Assembly: GCF_004359515.1 (NCBI RefSeq)
Contig: NZ_SCWD01000003.1
Span: 1 to 64,000 of the forward strand
Direction: 5' to 3'
DNA: 64,000 bases
Origin: Macrococcus carouselicus
GTDB taxonomy: Bacteria > Bacillota > Bacilli > Staphylococcales > Staphylococcaceae
In this document: piece by piece, positions 8,531 through 18,232 of the stretch
How positions within the stretch are numbered: position 1 is the first letter of the stretch
Layout of the letters: each line of letters opens with the position of its first letter
The notes under the pieces: model-generated
Databases searched by the model: none
Told to the model about the DNA's origin: nothing
Seen by the model: the letters and a program-made list of their open reading frames with translations, nothing else
Translations under genes and position numbers: made by a program

Positions 8531-9004
8531 ATGGAAAAAATGAATGTTGAAAGCTTCAACTTAGACCATACAAAAGTCGTGGCCCCTTTCGTCCGACTTG
8601 CCGGCATTAAAGAAGGACAGAACGGCGATGTCATCCATAAATATGATATCCGCTTCAAGCAACCCAACAAAGAACATATGGAAATGCCATCGCTTCATTC
8701 ACTTGAACACTTGATGGCTGAAAATATTCGTAATCATACAGACAAAGTCGTCGACGTCTCACCGATGGGCTGTCAGACCGGCTTCTACTTGAGCCTGATC
8801 AACCACGATAACTATGATGATGTTCTCGTTATTTTAGAGAAGACATTGAATGACGTGAAAAATGCATCTGAAGTACCTGCCTGCAACGAAGTTCAGTGTG
8901 GCTGGGCAGCAAGCCATTCATTACAAGGCGCACAGCAGTTGGCAGAGGAAATGCTGGCGAAGAAAGACGGGTGGAAAGTCATCTATCAGGATGACAAAAA
9001 ATAA
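8531..9004 (+). CDS. luxS: S-ribosylhomocysteine lyase LuxS
   Basis: 157 residues, the normal LuxS length. The metal site is visible as HSLEHLMAE (HxxEH) and GCQTGFY; a later [22 protein letters not shown] segment supplies the third ligand. LuxS converts S-ribosylhomocysteine to homocysteine and DPD, the precursor of autoinducer-2. Here it is the third gene of the transsulfuration operon, 12 bases after mccB behind AAGGAGAG. It thus supplies homocysteine to MccA, in the place where Bacillus has the nucleosidase MtnN in the operon. Confidence 0.95.
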   Translation: MEKMNVESFNLDHTKVVAPFVRLAGIKEGQNGDVIHKYDIRFKQPNKEHMEMPSLHSLEHLMAENIRNHTDKVVDVSPMGCQTGFYLSLINHDNYDDVLVILEKTLNDVKNASEVPACNEVQCGWAASHSLQGAQQLAEEMLAKKDGWKVIYQDDKK

Positions 9005-9008
9005 TCAA

Positions 9009-9044
9009 TAAAACGACGCTGAAAATTTTTCAGCGTCGTTTTTG
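9009..9044 (+). terminator. Intrinsic terminator after luxS
   Basis: AAACGACGCTGAAA and its complement TTTCAGCGTCGTTTTT form a strong hairpin with a T-tail, 5 bases after the luxS stop. Confidence 0.9.
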
Positions 9045-9049
9045 TCTGT

Positions 9050-9190
9050 CTATTTATCTGCGGATGTCTGACCGGTGATGCTGGATCCTTCAATGAAGTA
9101 GCCCGGGAACGAGAAGAACAGGATAATGACGGCAAGTGAGCCGGCCTTCTACTGCGTTGAGCTGCGCTCCTTAAAGACCTGCAGACCAAT
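9050..9190 (-). pseudogene. C-terminal remnant of a membrane protein
   Basis: The minus strand encodes KAGSLAVIILFFSFPGYFIE followed by about 13 residues and a stop at 9050. This looks like the last membrane helix and tail of an integral membrane protein. Further upstream in the same frame (QLIGLQVFKERSSTQ) an in-frame TAG interrupts it near 9140. No start codon or intact gene remains. The parent family was not recognised. Confidence 0.4.
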
Positions 9191-9205
9191 CAGCTGCTTT
9201 CTGAC

Positions 9206-9796
9206 TTAATATCTGATAATATTTGCCGCATTATAAACATCCGGAAAATCATTCAGAACGTTGTCCTTCTCATCCAGAATCGTCATCTGGATTTTATCCG
9301 ATACTTTGATTGCTTTAATGTCTGCAGCTGTTGTTGATGGTTTAGCTTCGAACTGGAACGTCGCTGTATAATCCGGACGTGTGCTACCAGCAGGTATCTC
9401 TTCCCCTTTGATTACTCTCACAGGTTCTTCAAAGAGAGACTGATATTTTTCGGGCAATATCAGCTTGAAGAAATAAGTAGGACGGTTGTTGATCAAGTAG
9501 TCATTCAGCACTTTATTGATACGATAATCAACATGAATGGTCAGCGCATTATCAGCCGCTTCTGTACGAACATTTTTAATCATAAAATGCGGCATATAAA
9601 ATTCATGACCCATCTGCTTATTAAAGATATTCATATCATCTGTTCCCTCTTGTTCTCCCGCAGTTTGCGGGAGAGGATTATTTTTCATCACCGTATAGCC
9701 GATGGATAATGCGCCGATTGCCAGTCCTGCAAGCAAAGGGAGATTCGATTTTTTCTTTCTCTTCTGTGGTTCTTCAAAATGATAAGGACAACCCAT
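9206..9796 (-). CDS. Membrane-anchored protein of unknown function
   Basis: About 197 residues from ATG at 9796, chosen because AAAGAGGT lies at the right distance; an upstream in-frame extension has no site. The N-terminus is a short cytoplasmic segment with MGCPYHFEEP and a KRKKK stretch, one membrane helix (LPLLAGLAIGALSIGYTVM), then an outside domain of about 150 residues with beta-strand character and no cysteines. No catalytic motif was recognised. It stands alone, next to a decayed membrane gene, on the strand opposite luxS. Confidence 0.65.
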   Translation of the reverse strand: MGCPYHFEEPQKRKKKSNLPLLAGLAIGALSIGYTVMKNNPLPQTAGEQEGTDDMNIFNKQMGHEFYMPHFMIKNVRTEAADNALTIHVDYRINKVLNDYLINNRPTYFFKLILPEKYQSLFEEPVRVIKGEEIPAGSTRPDYTATFQFEAKPSTTAADIKAIKVSDKIQMTILDEKDNVLNDFPDVYNAANIIRY

Positions 9797-9895
9797 ATAG
9801 ATACCTCTTTTCGTTTTCTTTTTTATATACCCCGTTCGTCTGCTTCCACTCATCAATTAGTTACATAACATTCATGCGACATTAAATCTCCTGCT

Positions 9896-10198
9896 ATGAT
9901 ATGTCCAAGTGGCGTTAAGGATATGTTCAATCAAAATGAGCGCATCATATTAATGAAGAAGTGCGGCAAAGAGGAAGCAATGGAACTGCATCATAAATAT
10001 CAACAGCTGATCAGTCAATCCTCACTTGCTGAATACAGACTGACCCTTAAAAATGACTTATCGTCTGACCCTGGTCCTATTAATGATGCTCTTATTTCCC
10101 CTGGATTACTGCTACACGTATCATAAGAGTAATTATGAAGTCATTGCTGACTGGCTCTGTACTTTAAAAGCTATTGAGAGACAGCTTGAAAAACAGTA
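9896..10198 (+). other. Possible small or frameshifted gene
   Basis: One frame from 9896 encodes a charged helix (MKKCGKEEAMELHHKYQQL) and ends about 10126. A second frame begins at an ATG near 10050 (MTYRLTLVLLMMLLFPLDY...) and runs to a stop at 10198, ending KAIERQLEKQ. The two could be parts of one small gene broken by a frameshift, or just a membrane micro-protein. Neither has a good ribosome binding site, and no family was recognised. Confidence 0.25.
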
Positions 10199-10227
10199 GA
10201 ACCCTGGACCAGGTCCAAGGCTCTATT

Positions 10228-10575
10228 CTACAGTTTATCCATTTCTTTGATCAAAAACCACTGCAGCGGCAGTCTGCCCCATAAGACTGCAGGGGGGAGC
10301 TGTTTGTCTCTCAAGCTGATTTTCTTTACGGCCATATAGACATTCGCCGGGAAAACAGCGACAAGAAAAAGTTTAATCATTAATTTAAATAAAGAGCCCG
10401 GCTTTTTGAAAATCATTAAAAGCCCAAAACCTACTTCCATGACGCCTGTGATATACACCAGAGCTTTCTTGAAAGGAAACATCGGTGGCACAATATTCGT
10501 AAATGAAGGCTCTCGCAAGAAATGCAAGACACCGGCCGTCATATAGATAACCCCGTAAAATAATCGTCTAATCAT
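10228..10575 (-). CDS. DoxX-like small membrane protein
   Basis: About 115 residues with four predicted membrane helices in the DoxX pattern ([48 protein letters not shown]). ATG at 10575 overlaps the end of deoB, so it is probably translated by coupling at the end of the deo operon. DoxX-family proteins are quinone-linked membrane proteins of varied and mostly unclear role. A weak inverted repeat (10203-10222) follows. Confidence 0.75.
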   Translation of the reverse strand: MIRRLFYGVIYMTAGVLHFLREPSFTNIVPPMFPFKKALVYITGVMEVGFGLLMIFKKPGSLFKLMIKLFLVAVFPANVYMAVKKISLRDKQLPPAVLWGRLPLQWFLIKEMDKL

Positions 10576-11740
10576 GTAAGTCACTTAAGTAGCTTTCTCC
10601 GAATTTCGGCATCGTCACGCCGAAGTTCTCAGCAACGGTCGCACCGATTGATGCGAAAGTAGTGTGGCTCTCGAGCTGATGCCCTTCTTTGAACTGCGGG
10701 CTGAATAACAGCAGCGGCACATATTCACGTGTATGGTCTGTACCAGGCGCCGTCGGATCATTACCATGGTCTGCTGTAATGATGAGCAGATCATCCTTGT
10801 GTAAAGCGGGCAGCAGCTCACCTAATCGCTCATCGAACGCCTTGATTGCATCCGCATAACCCTCTTTGTTACGACGGTGACCGAATAATGCATCAAAATC
10901 AACTAAATTCAGGAAGCTTAAACCTTCGAAATCCTTTTTCACGACTTTCATCAGCTGGTCCATGCCGTCCATGTTATCTTTCGTGCGGATTGTTTCAGTC
11001 ACACCTTCACCATCATAGATATCGTTGATTTTACCGATAGCGATGACTTCTTTTCCGGCATCTTTCAGTTCATTCATCACTGTACGGTCAAATGGTTTCA
11101 GCGCATAATCGTGCCGGTTTGATGTACGGGTGAAATTTCCCGGTTCTCCGACATAAGGACGTGCAATGATGCGACCAATCAGATATTTGGGATCCTTTGT
11201 CAGTTCGCGGACTTTTTCACAGATATCGTATAACTCTTCAAGCGGAATAACCTCTTCGTGTGCCGCAATCTGCAGCACCGGGTCGGCTGAGGTATAGACA
11301 ATCAGATCACCCGTCTTCATCTGATGTTCACCGTATTCATCAATGACAGCTGTCCCTGATGCGGGTTTATTCGCGACTACTTTACGCCCTGATAGCTTTT
11401 CGATTTCTTCTACCAATTCATCAGGGAAACCGTCAGGATAGACTTTAAATGGCTGGTCAATATTAAGACCCATAATCTCCCAGTGTCCTGTCATCGTATC
11501 TTTACCGACAGACGCCTCACTCAGTTTCGTATAGAAGGCTTGAGGATGATCGACTGCTTTAACGACTGGCAGTTCCGCAATGTTACCGAGACCCAGTTTT
11601 TCCAGGTTCGGCAGTTCACCGTTAAACCCTTCTAATGTGTGTGCTAATGTATGGCTGCCTATATCTCCGAATTTCTCTGCGTCAGGGGCTTCCCCAATAC
11701 CGACAGAGTCCATGACGATGAGATGAATACGTTTAAACAT
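10568..11740 (-). CDS. deoB: Phosphopentomutase
   Basis: A 390-residue alkaline-phosphatase-superfamily mutase. [12 protein letters not shown] at the start holds the first metal aspartate, DTMTGHWE the phosphorylated threonine, and [20 protein letters not shown] the second metal site. It interconverts (deoxy)ribose 1- and 5-phosphate. In the operon it links nucleoside phosphorylase to the DeoC aldolase. Order on the minus strand is deoC-pdp-deoB with 10-20 base gaps. Confidence 0.95.
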   Translation of the reverse strand: MFKRIHLIVMDSVGIGEAPDAEKFGDIGSHTLAHTLEGFNGELPNLEKLGLGNIAELPVVKAVDHPQAFYTKLSEASVGKDTMTGHWEIMGLNIDQPFKVYPDGFPDELVEEIEKLSGRKVVANKPASGTAVIDEYGEHQMKTGDLIVYTSADPVLQIAAHEEVIPLEELYDICEKVRELTKDPKYLIGRIIARPYVGEPGNFTRTSNRHDYALKPFDRTVMNELKDAGKEVIAIGKINDIYDGEGVTETIRTKDNMDGMDQLMKVVKKDFEGLSFLNLVDFDALFGHRRNKEGYADAIKAFDERLGELLPALHKDDLLIITADHGNDPTAPGTDHTREYVPLLLFSPQFKEGHQLESHTTFASIGATVAENFGVTMPKFGESYLSDLHD

Positions 11741-11751
11741 ATAATCCCCTC

Positions 11752-13053
11752 CTATTCTGTGATGATTGTATGAATCAGTTTCGGTGCTTCAGCTTTATCA
11801 GCGATTTCGATATTGCTGTAGATCTTTTCTTTGACTTCCTCTACCTCTTCACGGTTCGCATAGATGGTAACGAGGGATTCGCCTTCTTCTACTCTATCGC
11901 CGACTTTTTTACGTAACATCAGTCCGACTGCAAGGTCAATCTGGTCATCCTTCGTCGCACGGCCCGCACCAAGAAGCATGGAAGCGATACCGATTTCGTC
12001 AGCCACTATTCTGCTGACCACGCCGGCGTATTTAGCAGGGACTTCAATCTTATAACTCGCCTGTGGCAGCAATGAGACATCATCTATAACGTCACCATTG
12101 CCTCCCTGGTTCTCAAGGAACGTACGGAACTTCTCGAGTGCCTGACCATTCTGAATGACTTCCTGCAGTTTCCCGCGCGCTTCATCTAATGTCTCAGCAC
12201 CGCCGCCAAGTACCACCATCTGACTGCCGAGCGTCAGTACGAGTTCGGTCAAGTCCTCCGGTCCTTCGCCGCGCAGTGTTTCAATCGCTTCCTGCACTTC
12301 AAGCGCATTACCGATAGCATAGCCAAGCGGCTGGCTCATGTCAGAGATAATCGCCATCGTACGGCGCCCGACATTATTACCGATTTTCACCATAGCATGT
12401 GCAAGCTTCTCAGCATCTTCATCAGTCTTCATGAAGGCACCCGCACCTGTTTTGACATCGAGTACGATGGCGTCTGAGCCTGCTGCGATCTTCTTGCTCA
12501 TAATACTTGAGGCAATCAATGGAATGCTGTTCACTGTCCCGGTCACATCACGCAGTGCATATAACTTCTTATCAGCAGGTGTCAAGTTCCCTGTCTGACC
12601 GATCACGGCCACTTTATCTTCATTAACAAGACGCACGAATTCCTCGTCAGAGATCTCAACGTGGAAACCTTCCACCGATTCCAGTTTATCGATTGTCCCG
12701 CCTGTATGACCGAGTCCACGTCCACTCATCTTCGCAACAGGGATATCCAGAGCTGCTACCAGCGGGGCAAGAACAAGTGTCGTCGTATCCCCGACACCGC
12801 CTGTTGAATGCTTATCGACTTTAATACCCTCGATTTCGCTTAAATCAATCTGATCACCGCTCTCAACCATGGCCATCGTCAAGTCAGCGCGTTCCTGGTC
12901 GTCCATATCCTGGAAATAAATGGCCATCGCTAAACTTGAAGCCTGATAGTCAGGTATTTCTCCACTGGTGTAACCTTGAATAAAGAAATTGATCTCTTCG
13001 GTTGTCAATTGACCGCCGTCGCGTTTCTTCGCGATAATATCTACCATTCTCAT
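11752..13053 (-). CDS. pdp: Pyrimidine-nucleoside phosphorylase
   Basis: 433 residues, the family length. Visible hallmarks are [23 protein letters not shown] (phosphate-binding region near 80), [19 protein letters not shown] and KTGAGAFMK. It releases ribose or deoxyribose 1-phosphate from uridine, thymidine or deoxyuridine. It lies between deoC and deoB, giving a complete deoxynucleoside catabolic operon. Some genomes call this gene deoA. Confidence 0.95.
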   Translation of the reverse strand: MRMVDIIAKKRDGGQLTTEEINFFIQGYTSGEIPDYQASSLAMAIYFQDMDDQERADLTMAMVESGDQIDLSEIEGIKVDKHSTGGVGDTTTLVLAPLVAALDIPVAKMSGRGLGHTGGTIDKLESVEGFHVEISDEEFVRLVNEDKVAVIGQTGNLTPADKKLYALRDVTGTVNSIPLIASSIMSKKIAAGSDAIVLDVKTGAGAFMKTDEDAEKLAHAMVKIGNNVGRRTMAIISDMSQPLGYAIGNALEVQEAIETLRGEGPEDLTELVLTLGSQMVVLGGGAETLDEARGKLQEVIQNGQALEKFRTFLENQGGNGDVIDDVSLLPQASYKIEVPAKYAGVVSRIVADEIGIASMLLGAGRATKDDQIDLAVGLMLRKKVGDRVEEGESLVTIYANREEVEEVKEKIYSNIEIADKAEAPKLIHTIITE

Positions 13054-13069
13054 GATGAAATCCTCCTTA

Positions 13070-13732
13070 TTAGTAGTCTTGTTCTGATTCCTGTCCGTTC
13101 AGAATCTCGACACCTGCGCTGGCACCGATTCGAGTAGCGCCTGCTTCAATCATCTTGTTCACATCTTCAAGAGAGCGTACACCGCCTGAAGCTTTAACGC
13201 CCATATCAGGACCAACCGTCTCGCGCATTAATTTTACATCTTCATAAGTCGCACCACCTGTTGAGAAGCCAGTTGAGGTCTTCACGAACGTAGCCCCCGC
13301 TTTCTTAGCAAGTTCAGAAGCACGGCGTTTCTCCTCGTCGTTCAGCAGACTTGTCTCGATAATAACTTTAGTCGTCACGCCTGCCGCTGCATCTACAACT
13401 GCCTTGATATCTTCATAGACTAAATCATCATTACCCCCTTTTAATGCGCCGATATTAATGACCATATCGATTTCACCTGCACCATTCTCTATAGCATCCT
13501 TCGTTTCAAAGGCTTTCACCGCTGACGTTGTCGCACCAAGCGGGAAACCAATAACTGTACATACCAGTACGTCTGTCCCTTGTAATTGCTCCGCACAGTG
13601 TTTAACATGAGTGGGGTTGACACAAACACTCATAAAGCGGTATTCCTTCGCTTCTGCGACAATCTTATCAATCTGTGTGACCGTTGCATCTGCCTTCAGT
13701 AAAGTGTGATCGATGTATTTTGAGAGTTTCAT
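13070..13732 (-). CDS. deoC: Deoxyribose-phosphate aldolase
   Basis: About 220 residues starting [17 protein letters not shown]. Schiff-base lysine region [13 protein letters not shown] and the second conserved lysine in [10 protein letters not shown] are present. It cleaves deoxyribose 5-phosphate to acetaldehyde and glyceraldehyde 3-phosphate. A longer in-frame extension exists upstream, but TAGGAGG lies 6 bases before the ATG at 13732. First gene of the deo operon. No DeoR-type operator was recognised. Confidence 0.95.
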   Translation of the reverse strand: MKLSKYIDHTLLKADATVTQIDKIVAEAKEYRFMSVCVNPTHVKHCAEQLQGTDVLVCTVIGFPLGATTSAVKAFETKDAIENGAGEIDMVINIGALKGGNDDLVYEDIKAVVDAAAGVTTKVIIETSLLNDEEKRRASELAKKAGATFVKTSTGFSTGGATYEDVKLMRETVGPDMGVKASGGVRSLEDVNKMIEAGATRIGASAGVEILNGQESEQDY

Positions 13733-13789
13733 GTTAAATCCTCCTATGTTTTGGTTACTTTCATTATAGCACCACATCACCTATAAACA

Positions 13790-13817
13790 AAGAAAGCACA
13801 CGGCTTAGCCGTGTGCA
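13790..13817 (-). terminator. Terminator after dps
   Basis: GCACACGGC/GCCGTGTGC hairpin (13796-13816) followed on the minus strand by TTTCTTTGTTT. Confidence 0.75.
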
Positions 13818-13833
13818 ATCATTTATCACTTTA

Positions 13834-14304
13834 TTATCCTAAATAAGATTTAAGCATCCAGTTGTGTTTCTCAAGTTCAGTGATCATGCCAAGCAACATA
13901 TCAGCAGTCATTTCATCGCCGGCTTTTTCAGCTGTTTCCTGGCTTTCCTTCAGTTGAGCAATCTCTTTATCAAAGTCAGCTGATAAGTCTGCGACCATCT
14001 CTTCTGCTGATAAATTTTTCTTCGCTTCCTTGACCACCGATAAATCAAGCGATTCTTTCAGTGTTGCGACCGGATTGCCTCCTATCGCAAGGATACGTTC
14101 TGCAAGTTCGTCTACATAGGCACCTGCTTGAGTATAAAGCTCTTCAAATTTAGTGTGAAGGGCAAAGAATGTAGGCCCTTTGACGTACCAGTGAAAATTA
14201 TGAAGCTTCGTATAAAGCACAGTAAAATCGGCTACGTGCTGATTTAATGCTGCAACCACCTTATCATCTTGAGTCTGAGCTTGTGTTTTTGTAGTTTTTG
14301 CCAA
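13834..14304 (-). CDS. dps: Dps-family iron-storage/DNA-protection protein
   Basis: About 156 residues of the ferritin-like Dps/MrgA family: LHNFHWYVKGPTFFALHTKFEELY carries the ferroxidase His and Glu/Asp ligands, and the C-terminal half is two further long helices. It oxidises iron with peroxide, stores it in a dodecamer, and protects DNA. The start is taken as TTG at 14304, 9 bases after GGAGG; the ATG at 14313 lies only about 1 base from that site. A PerR-like box in the leader suggests peroxide control. Confidence 0.9.
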   Translation of the reverse strand: MAKTTKTQAQTQDDKVVAALNQHVADFTVLYTKLHNFHWYVKGPTFFALHTKFEELYTQAGAYVDELAERILAIGGNPVATLKESLDLSVVKEAKKNLSAEEMVADLSADFDKEIAQLKESQETAEKAGDEMTADMLLGMITELEKHNWMLKSYLG

Positions 14305-14319
14305 TTTAATCATCCTCCG

Positions 14320-14334
14320 TTATGGTTATTAATA
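14320..14334 (+). promoter_or_regulatory. Possible PerR box upstream of dps
   Basis: TTATGGTTATTAATA agrees with the PerR consensus (TTATAATNATTATAA) at about 10-11 of 14 positions. It lies just upstream of the dps ribosome binding site. Dps is a standard PerR target in this group. Confidence 0.35.
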
Positions 14335-14383
14335 TGACTTTACCCATTTTTATCGGGTATACTACATTTAAAAGGAGAAATTT

Positions 14384-15064
14384 ATGTCGAAAAAATATGT
14401 GCTACCTGTTATATGTGTTATTCTTGCTTCAATTCTGATCTTTACCATGCGTTTCTGGAAAATTCCTGCTAATGATATACTGCATTCTGATTCATTTGTT
14501 CTTATTCTGATTGGCCTTGCTCTTATTGCAGGTATAATCGGCTATCTCTATAGTGCTGCAGCTTATAAAGTAGATAACGATCCAACTCTTGAACACTATG
14601 AACAGGATCGCCAGTCATTCAAGAGATTCTCCTTGATGAATATCGCTCTTATCATTTCGTTTTATGTCGCACTCGCTTCATTCTTAATGGTAACGCTTAA
14701 TCAGGTTCCTCTCTGGCTCGGTATCGTCAGTGTTATTGTCTTTATCATCGCCATTCTGCTGCGTTACTATGGTTACGGTATGATCAATAAGCTCTATCCG
14801 GAACGAGAGCTTCCGCAAAGCTTTGAGAGTGATTTTGATGACAAGCTCATTGATACACTCAGCAAAAATGAAATGCTTGTTATTTTTACGGGTCTTTATA
14901 ACGCCTTCAAACTAACTAATATTCTATTACCCGCTGCTATGCTGCTTATCACCTTATATGGTCTTGAGACAGGTCAACCTCAGCACTTTGCGCTGATTGT
15001 CATCGTCTGCTGCGCGGTAGCCATCAATATCATCTATCAGCTGACTGTACGAAAAATGATATGA
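14384..15064 (+). CDS. DUF3169-like membrane protein
   Basis: 226 residues with six predicted membrane helices in three pairs (about 5-25, 37-57, 86-105, 112-132, 182-201, 206-222). The central segment LYPERELPQSFESDFDDKLIDTL resembles DUF3169 proteins, often found with a small XRE regulator in Firmicutes; no such regulator is adjacent here. AAAAGGAG precedes the ATG. Function is unknown. Confidence 0.65.
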   Translation: MSKKYVLPVICVILASILIFTMRFWKIPANDILHSDSFVLILIGLALIAGIIGYLYSAAAYKVDNDPTLEHYEQDRQSFKRFSLMNIALIISFYVALASFLMVTLNQVPLWLGIVSVIVFIIAILLRYYGYGMINKLYPERELPQSFESDFDDKLIDTLSKNEMLVIFTGLYNAFKLTNILLPAAMLLITLYGLETGQPQHFALIVIVCCAVAINIIYQLTVRKMI

Positions 15065-15065
15065 A

Positions 15066-15093
15066 AAAACGGGACTCGTCATGAGTCTCGTTT
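15066..15093. terminator. Bidirectional terminator
   Basis: AAACGGGACTC/GAGTCTCGTTTT hairpin lies between the convergent DUF3169-like and LCP genes, with A/T runs on both sides. Confidence 0.8.
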
Positions 15094-15094
15094 T

Positions 15095-16027
15095 CTATTT
15101 CAGGTTTTCCTTATAAAGCTCAGATATGTTCTGTTTCTTCGTTTCGTCAGCGAGGAAGTACCAGAGTCCATCATCCATAATCTGTCCTGTTCCTTCAAGT
15201 TGATATTTCTCAACATTGTTCAGTGTTTCAGAATAAGCTGACTGCAGTGAAGTCAGATCTGAGAATGTCATATCCGTCACTACATTGTTCTTTGCAGCCT
15301 TTAGAATGCCGTCGAATTTAGTGACAGATTCTGCTGACAATAACTTATGAGCTAACCCTTGGATGACAATCTGCTGACGCTCCTGTCGACCGAAGTCATT
15401 CCCCGCGCCGTCTTCCTTACGGCTTCTAATGAAGACAAGTGCTTTTTTGCCGTCAAGATGAACCTCCCGCCCCTTAACAAAGCTTTCTCCTTGTGCACTG
15501 AAAGTCGCATTGCTCACGACATCGACACCACCAACCGTATCAATAAGTTCCTGCATTCCATCCATATTGATTGCCGCATAATAGTCAACCGGTACATTCA
15601 TGAGTTTCTCCACAGAATCGACAGCCATTTTGGCGCCGCCGTATGCATAAGCATGGGCAATCTTCTCTTTAGTGCCGTGTCCAACCATATCGCTGTAAGT
15701 ATCGCGGGGGATGGATACCATGACCGTCTTCTTATTATCAGGATTGATACTGAGCAGGATGATGGTATCAGTTCGTCCCTGATCACCTTCAGATAGACGT
15801 TTTGAGTTAGCGTCTACGCCGAAAAGTGCTACTGATATAGCATCCTTATTCTCAACGTCGACCGCTTTTTCTCTTAACTCCGACTTGTCGCGCCCTGAAA
15901 TTGGTGAATGTATAGAATCTGCCGTGCCCTTTACTTTGAAATAGGCATAGCCTACCAATCCACCAGCTACGAGTAGAACAATCAATGCTATCATCACTAA
16001 CCAGCTGAAACACCCTTTTTTCTTCAT
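15095..16027 (-). CDS. LytR-CpsA-Psr (LCP) cell-wall glycopolymer transferase
   Basis: About 310 residues: short cytoplasmic start MKKKGCF, one membrane helix, then the outside LCP domain. LCP hallmarks are GVDANSKRLSEGDQGRTDTI, MVSIPRDTYSDM and the later FIRSRKEDGAGNDFGRQERQ. LCP enzymes transfer wall teichoic acid or capsule from the lipid carrier to peptidoglycan. ATG at 16027 lies behind GAGGTGG. In staphylococci the paralogs are LcpA/MsrR, LcpB and LcpC; which one this is cannot be decided. Confidence 0.9.
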   Translation of the reverse strand: MKKKGCFSWLVMIALIVLLVAGGLVGYAYFKVKGTADSIHSPISGRDKSELREKAVDVENKDAISVALFGVDANSKRLSEGDQGRTDTIILLSINPDNKKTVMVSIPRDTYSDMVGHGTKEKIAHAYAYGGAKMAVDSVEKLMNVPVDYYAAINMDGMQELIDTVGGVDVVSNATFSAQGESFVKGREVHLDGKKALVFIRSRKEDGAGNDFGRQERQQIVIQGLAHKLLSAESVTKFDGILKAAKNNVVTDMTFSDLTSLQSAYSETLNNVEKYQLEGTGQIMDDGLWYFLADETKKQNISELYKENLK

Positions 16028-16140
16028 TTTTCCACCTCTTCTAATTTCAATCAAACTATTTAATTATACTTTATCATAATAGCATGAAAATAAAATGAAA
16101 ATTTATTATAGGGGTATAGAATAAAAAAGGAGGGCTGATA

Positions 16141-16299
16141 ATGGAACACTTGACCTCAGATGAAATCGCACATATGACGCAAGACATGTCTATAAAAGAG
16201 AAAGATTACTGTTCTCATAAGCATGTCGTTGATCAGCAAGGTATCTATATCTGTCTCGACTGCGGTATGGCGTCAAGACACCTAAAAGACTTCAAATAA
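16141..16299 (+). CDS. Small zinc-ribbon-like protein
   Basis: A 52-residue gene too short for routine calling. AAGGAGGG lies 7 bases before ATG. The protein has CSHKHVVDQQGIYICLDCG: a CxxH and a CxxC pair separated by a short beta-hairpin, the pattern of a single zinc ribbon. It sits alone between a divergent LCP gene and the convergent NhaC gene, and ends in a shared terminator. Role unknown; small zinc ribbons often bind nucleic acid or a larger partner. Confidence 0.7.
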   Translation: MEHLTSDEIAHMTQDMSIKEKDYCSHKHVVDQQGIYICLDCGMASRHLKDFK

Positions 16300-16325
16300 A
16301 AAAGATGCGGAGACCCGCATCTTAT
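16299..16325. terminator. Terminator shared by zinc-ribbon gene and nhaC
   Basis: AAGATGCGG/CCGCATCTT hairpin with an A-run on one side, so a T-run for minus-strand transcripts. It overlaps the last codons of the antiporter gene. Confidence 0.75.
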
Positions 16326-17743
16326 CCTGCTGCTTTCTGTGTATAATAATCTTTTTCCTCATCCGTCATTTTCACAATCTTAAAACCGATGTAGCCGTAA
16401 AGAATAGAGATAAACGGGATTACATAGTTCAGGATGGCGAATGGACCATACTCGTACGCATGTACACCAAGCGTCGCAAAAATGAAGACCCCGCATGTAT
16501 TCCAAGGAATGAACACACTTGTCAGCGTGCCCCCGTCTTCAAGGGCGCGTGATAAATTCTTCGGATGCAGCCCTTTATCAAGATAAGCCTTAATATACAT
16601 ACGGCTTGGTACTACGATACTGATGTACTGCTCAGAACAAGTCGCGTTAGTAGCAAAGCAGCTCGCAATCGTTGCAGCAATCAGACTGCCGGTATTCCTT
16701 GCGAACTTCAGAATGATAGTGATAATCGCTGTAAGCATCCCGCTGTATTCTAAAATACCACCGAAAGTCATGGCAACAATCGTCATTGAAATCGTAAAAA
16801 ACATGGACTCTAACCCGCCTTTATTGAAGAGTTCCGATAATAATTCATTTTTAGATTCCATGACATAACCTGACTGAAGTGTTGTTGCTGCATTCAAAAT
16901 AGAATCTCCCTGCACCCAGATCTGAGCACCGAATCCCAGCAGAATGCCTGCAACAAGAGCCGGCACAGCTGGCACTTTAAAGGCAACCAGCAGGATAACC
17001 GCAGCAGGAATCATGAGCAGCCAAGGAGACAGAATGAAATTCTGCTCCATTCCTGCATTGATTGCATTGATTTTATCCATATCAAGGTGAGCCCCACTGA
17101 AACGATGACCGATAAAGAAATAAGCAATCAATGCAATGATCAGACCTGGAATCGTTGTATAGAACATATGCTTGATATGATCAAATAAATTAGTACCAGT
17201 AAGTCCCGCAGCCAGATTGGTAGTATCTGATAACGGACTCATCTTATCGCCAAAATATGAACCTGAAATAACAGCACCAGCAATCATGCCGGCAGGAATA
17301 TCCATGCTCAGTCCGATCCCCATACCTGCTACACCAACCGTCGCCATCGTAGACCAGGACGAACCAATTGCAAGCGACACAATGCCGCAGATAATACAGA
17401 TAGTCACCAGAAACATAGAAGGCGTTATAATCTTAAGACCATAATAAATCATTGTCGCCACTACACCGCCACCGATCCAGGCACCAATGACAAGTCCTAC
17501 CAAAATAATGATGATAATCGCAGGAAGTGCAAGTTTGATCCCCTTATACATCATCTCCTCAATCTCTTCCCAGCTGAAACCATGATAATATGCAACTAGC
17601 GCGGCAATCGCTGTACCGATCATCAGCGGAATATGTGGTGCGAGTTCCAAGAAGTATACTGCTCCGAACATACTGACAATCATAAATACTAGCGGAAGTA
17701 ACGCCCACCAGATATTGATTTCTCTCTTTTTACTACTCTCCAT
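16322..17743 (-). CDS. nhaC: NhaC-family Na+/H+ antiporter
   Basis: 473 residues with about 12 membrane helices and NhaC-family sequences such as GAWIGGGVVATMIYYGL, AIGSSWSTMATVGVAGMG, SGSYFGDKMSPLSDTTNLAA and a late FIPWNTCGVF. Family members exchange protons for sodium, or malate/lactate with sodium in some branches. A near-perfect cre site lies just upstream, so CcpA probably controls it, which would fit an organic-acid-linked exchanger as well as a plain sodium pump. Confidence 0.9.
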   Translation of the reverse strand: MESSKKREINIWWALLPLVFMIVSMFGAVYFLELAPHIPLMIGTAIAALVAYYHGFSWEEIEEMMYKGIKLALPAIIIIILVGLVIGAWIGGGVVATMIYYGLKIITPSMFLVTICIICGIVSLAIGSSWSTMATVGVAGMGIGLSMDIPAGMIAGAVISGSYFGDKMSPLSDTTNLAAGLTGTNLFDHIKHMFYTTIPGLIIALIAYFFIGHRFSGAHLDMDKINAINAGMEQNFILSPWLLMIPAAVILLVAFKVPAVPALVAGILLGFGAQIWVQGDSILNAATTLQSGYVMESKNELLSELFNKGGLESMFFTISMTIVAMTFGGILEYSGMLTAIITIILKFARNTGSLIAATIASCFATNATCSEQYISIVVPSRMYIKAYLDKGLHPKNLSRALEDGGTLTSVFIPWNTCGVFIFATLGVHAYEYGPFAILNYVIPFISILYGYIGFKIVKMTDEEKDYYTQKAAG

Positions 17744-17761
17744 CTAGAAAACACCCCTTAA

Positions 17762-17775
17762 TGAAATCGCTTTCA
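17762..17775. promoter_or_regulatory. Catabolite-responsive element (cre)
   Basis: TGAAATCGCTTTCA is a palindromic match to the cre consensus TGWAANCGNTNWCA. It lies 19 bases upstream of the nhaC start on the other strand, a position typical of CcpA repression. Confidence 0.7.
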
Positions 17776-17869
17776 AATTCATTTTAAAGGAGTGTATATG
17801 GAATTACTATACTTTTATATGTGAAATGCTGAATTCATCACTCTCTGTTAACGACTAGATATCAAAAAA

Positions 17870-18232
17870 CTATTTCAGATTAATCGTTCTCACCTTATCA
17901 CTGAATCTCTCAATTAAATGCTCTACCTTATCACGACTGGATTCTCTGATAGAAAGCTGCACCGTCCGTTCATCCATCGGCAGACGCTCTTTATTGATTA
18001 ATTTGAGATCGTAAAGATTTTTAACAGATTTGTTAATCTGATTCGCCTTAATCATTTCCTCCTGAATAATAGTTCTGAGCTGAATTTCACGATGCTTATA
18101 GATAATGAGCAATAATTCTAAATCAAACAGATTAAGACGATATTTCTCGGAGAATTCGTCCAAGATTGCTCTTGTACTATTAATTGCTGCAAAGAAATCA
18201 AGCGCAAGCTGAGCTGACTGTTTAGTTGACAA
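17870..18232 (-). CDS. SarA-family transcriptional regulator
   Basis: 120 residues with the winged-helix pattern of SarA/SarR/SarX/Rot proteins: EKYRLNLFDLELLLII, IKANQINKSVKNLYDLKLINKERLPMDERTVQLSI, including the DER motif of the wing. SarA-family regulators are virulence and cell-surface gene regulators largely restricted to staphylococci and relatives, which helps place the organism. The start is a TTG behind GGAAGTG. It is not in an operon. Which Sar subtype it is cannot be told. Confidence 0.85.
   Translation of the reverse strand: MSTKQSAQLALDFFAAINSTRAILDEFSEKYRLNLFDLELLLIIYKHREIQLRTIIQEEMIKANQINKSVKNLYDLKLINKERLPMDERTVQLSIRESSRDKVEHLIERFSDKVRTINLK

Noticed and set aside
10203..10222. 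Terminator after the DoxX gene
   Set aside because: A short inverted repeat (CCTGGACC/GGTCCAAGG) exists, but no T-run follows on the minus strand, so I do not call it.
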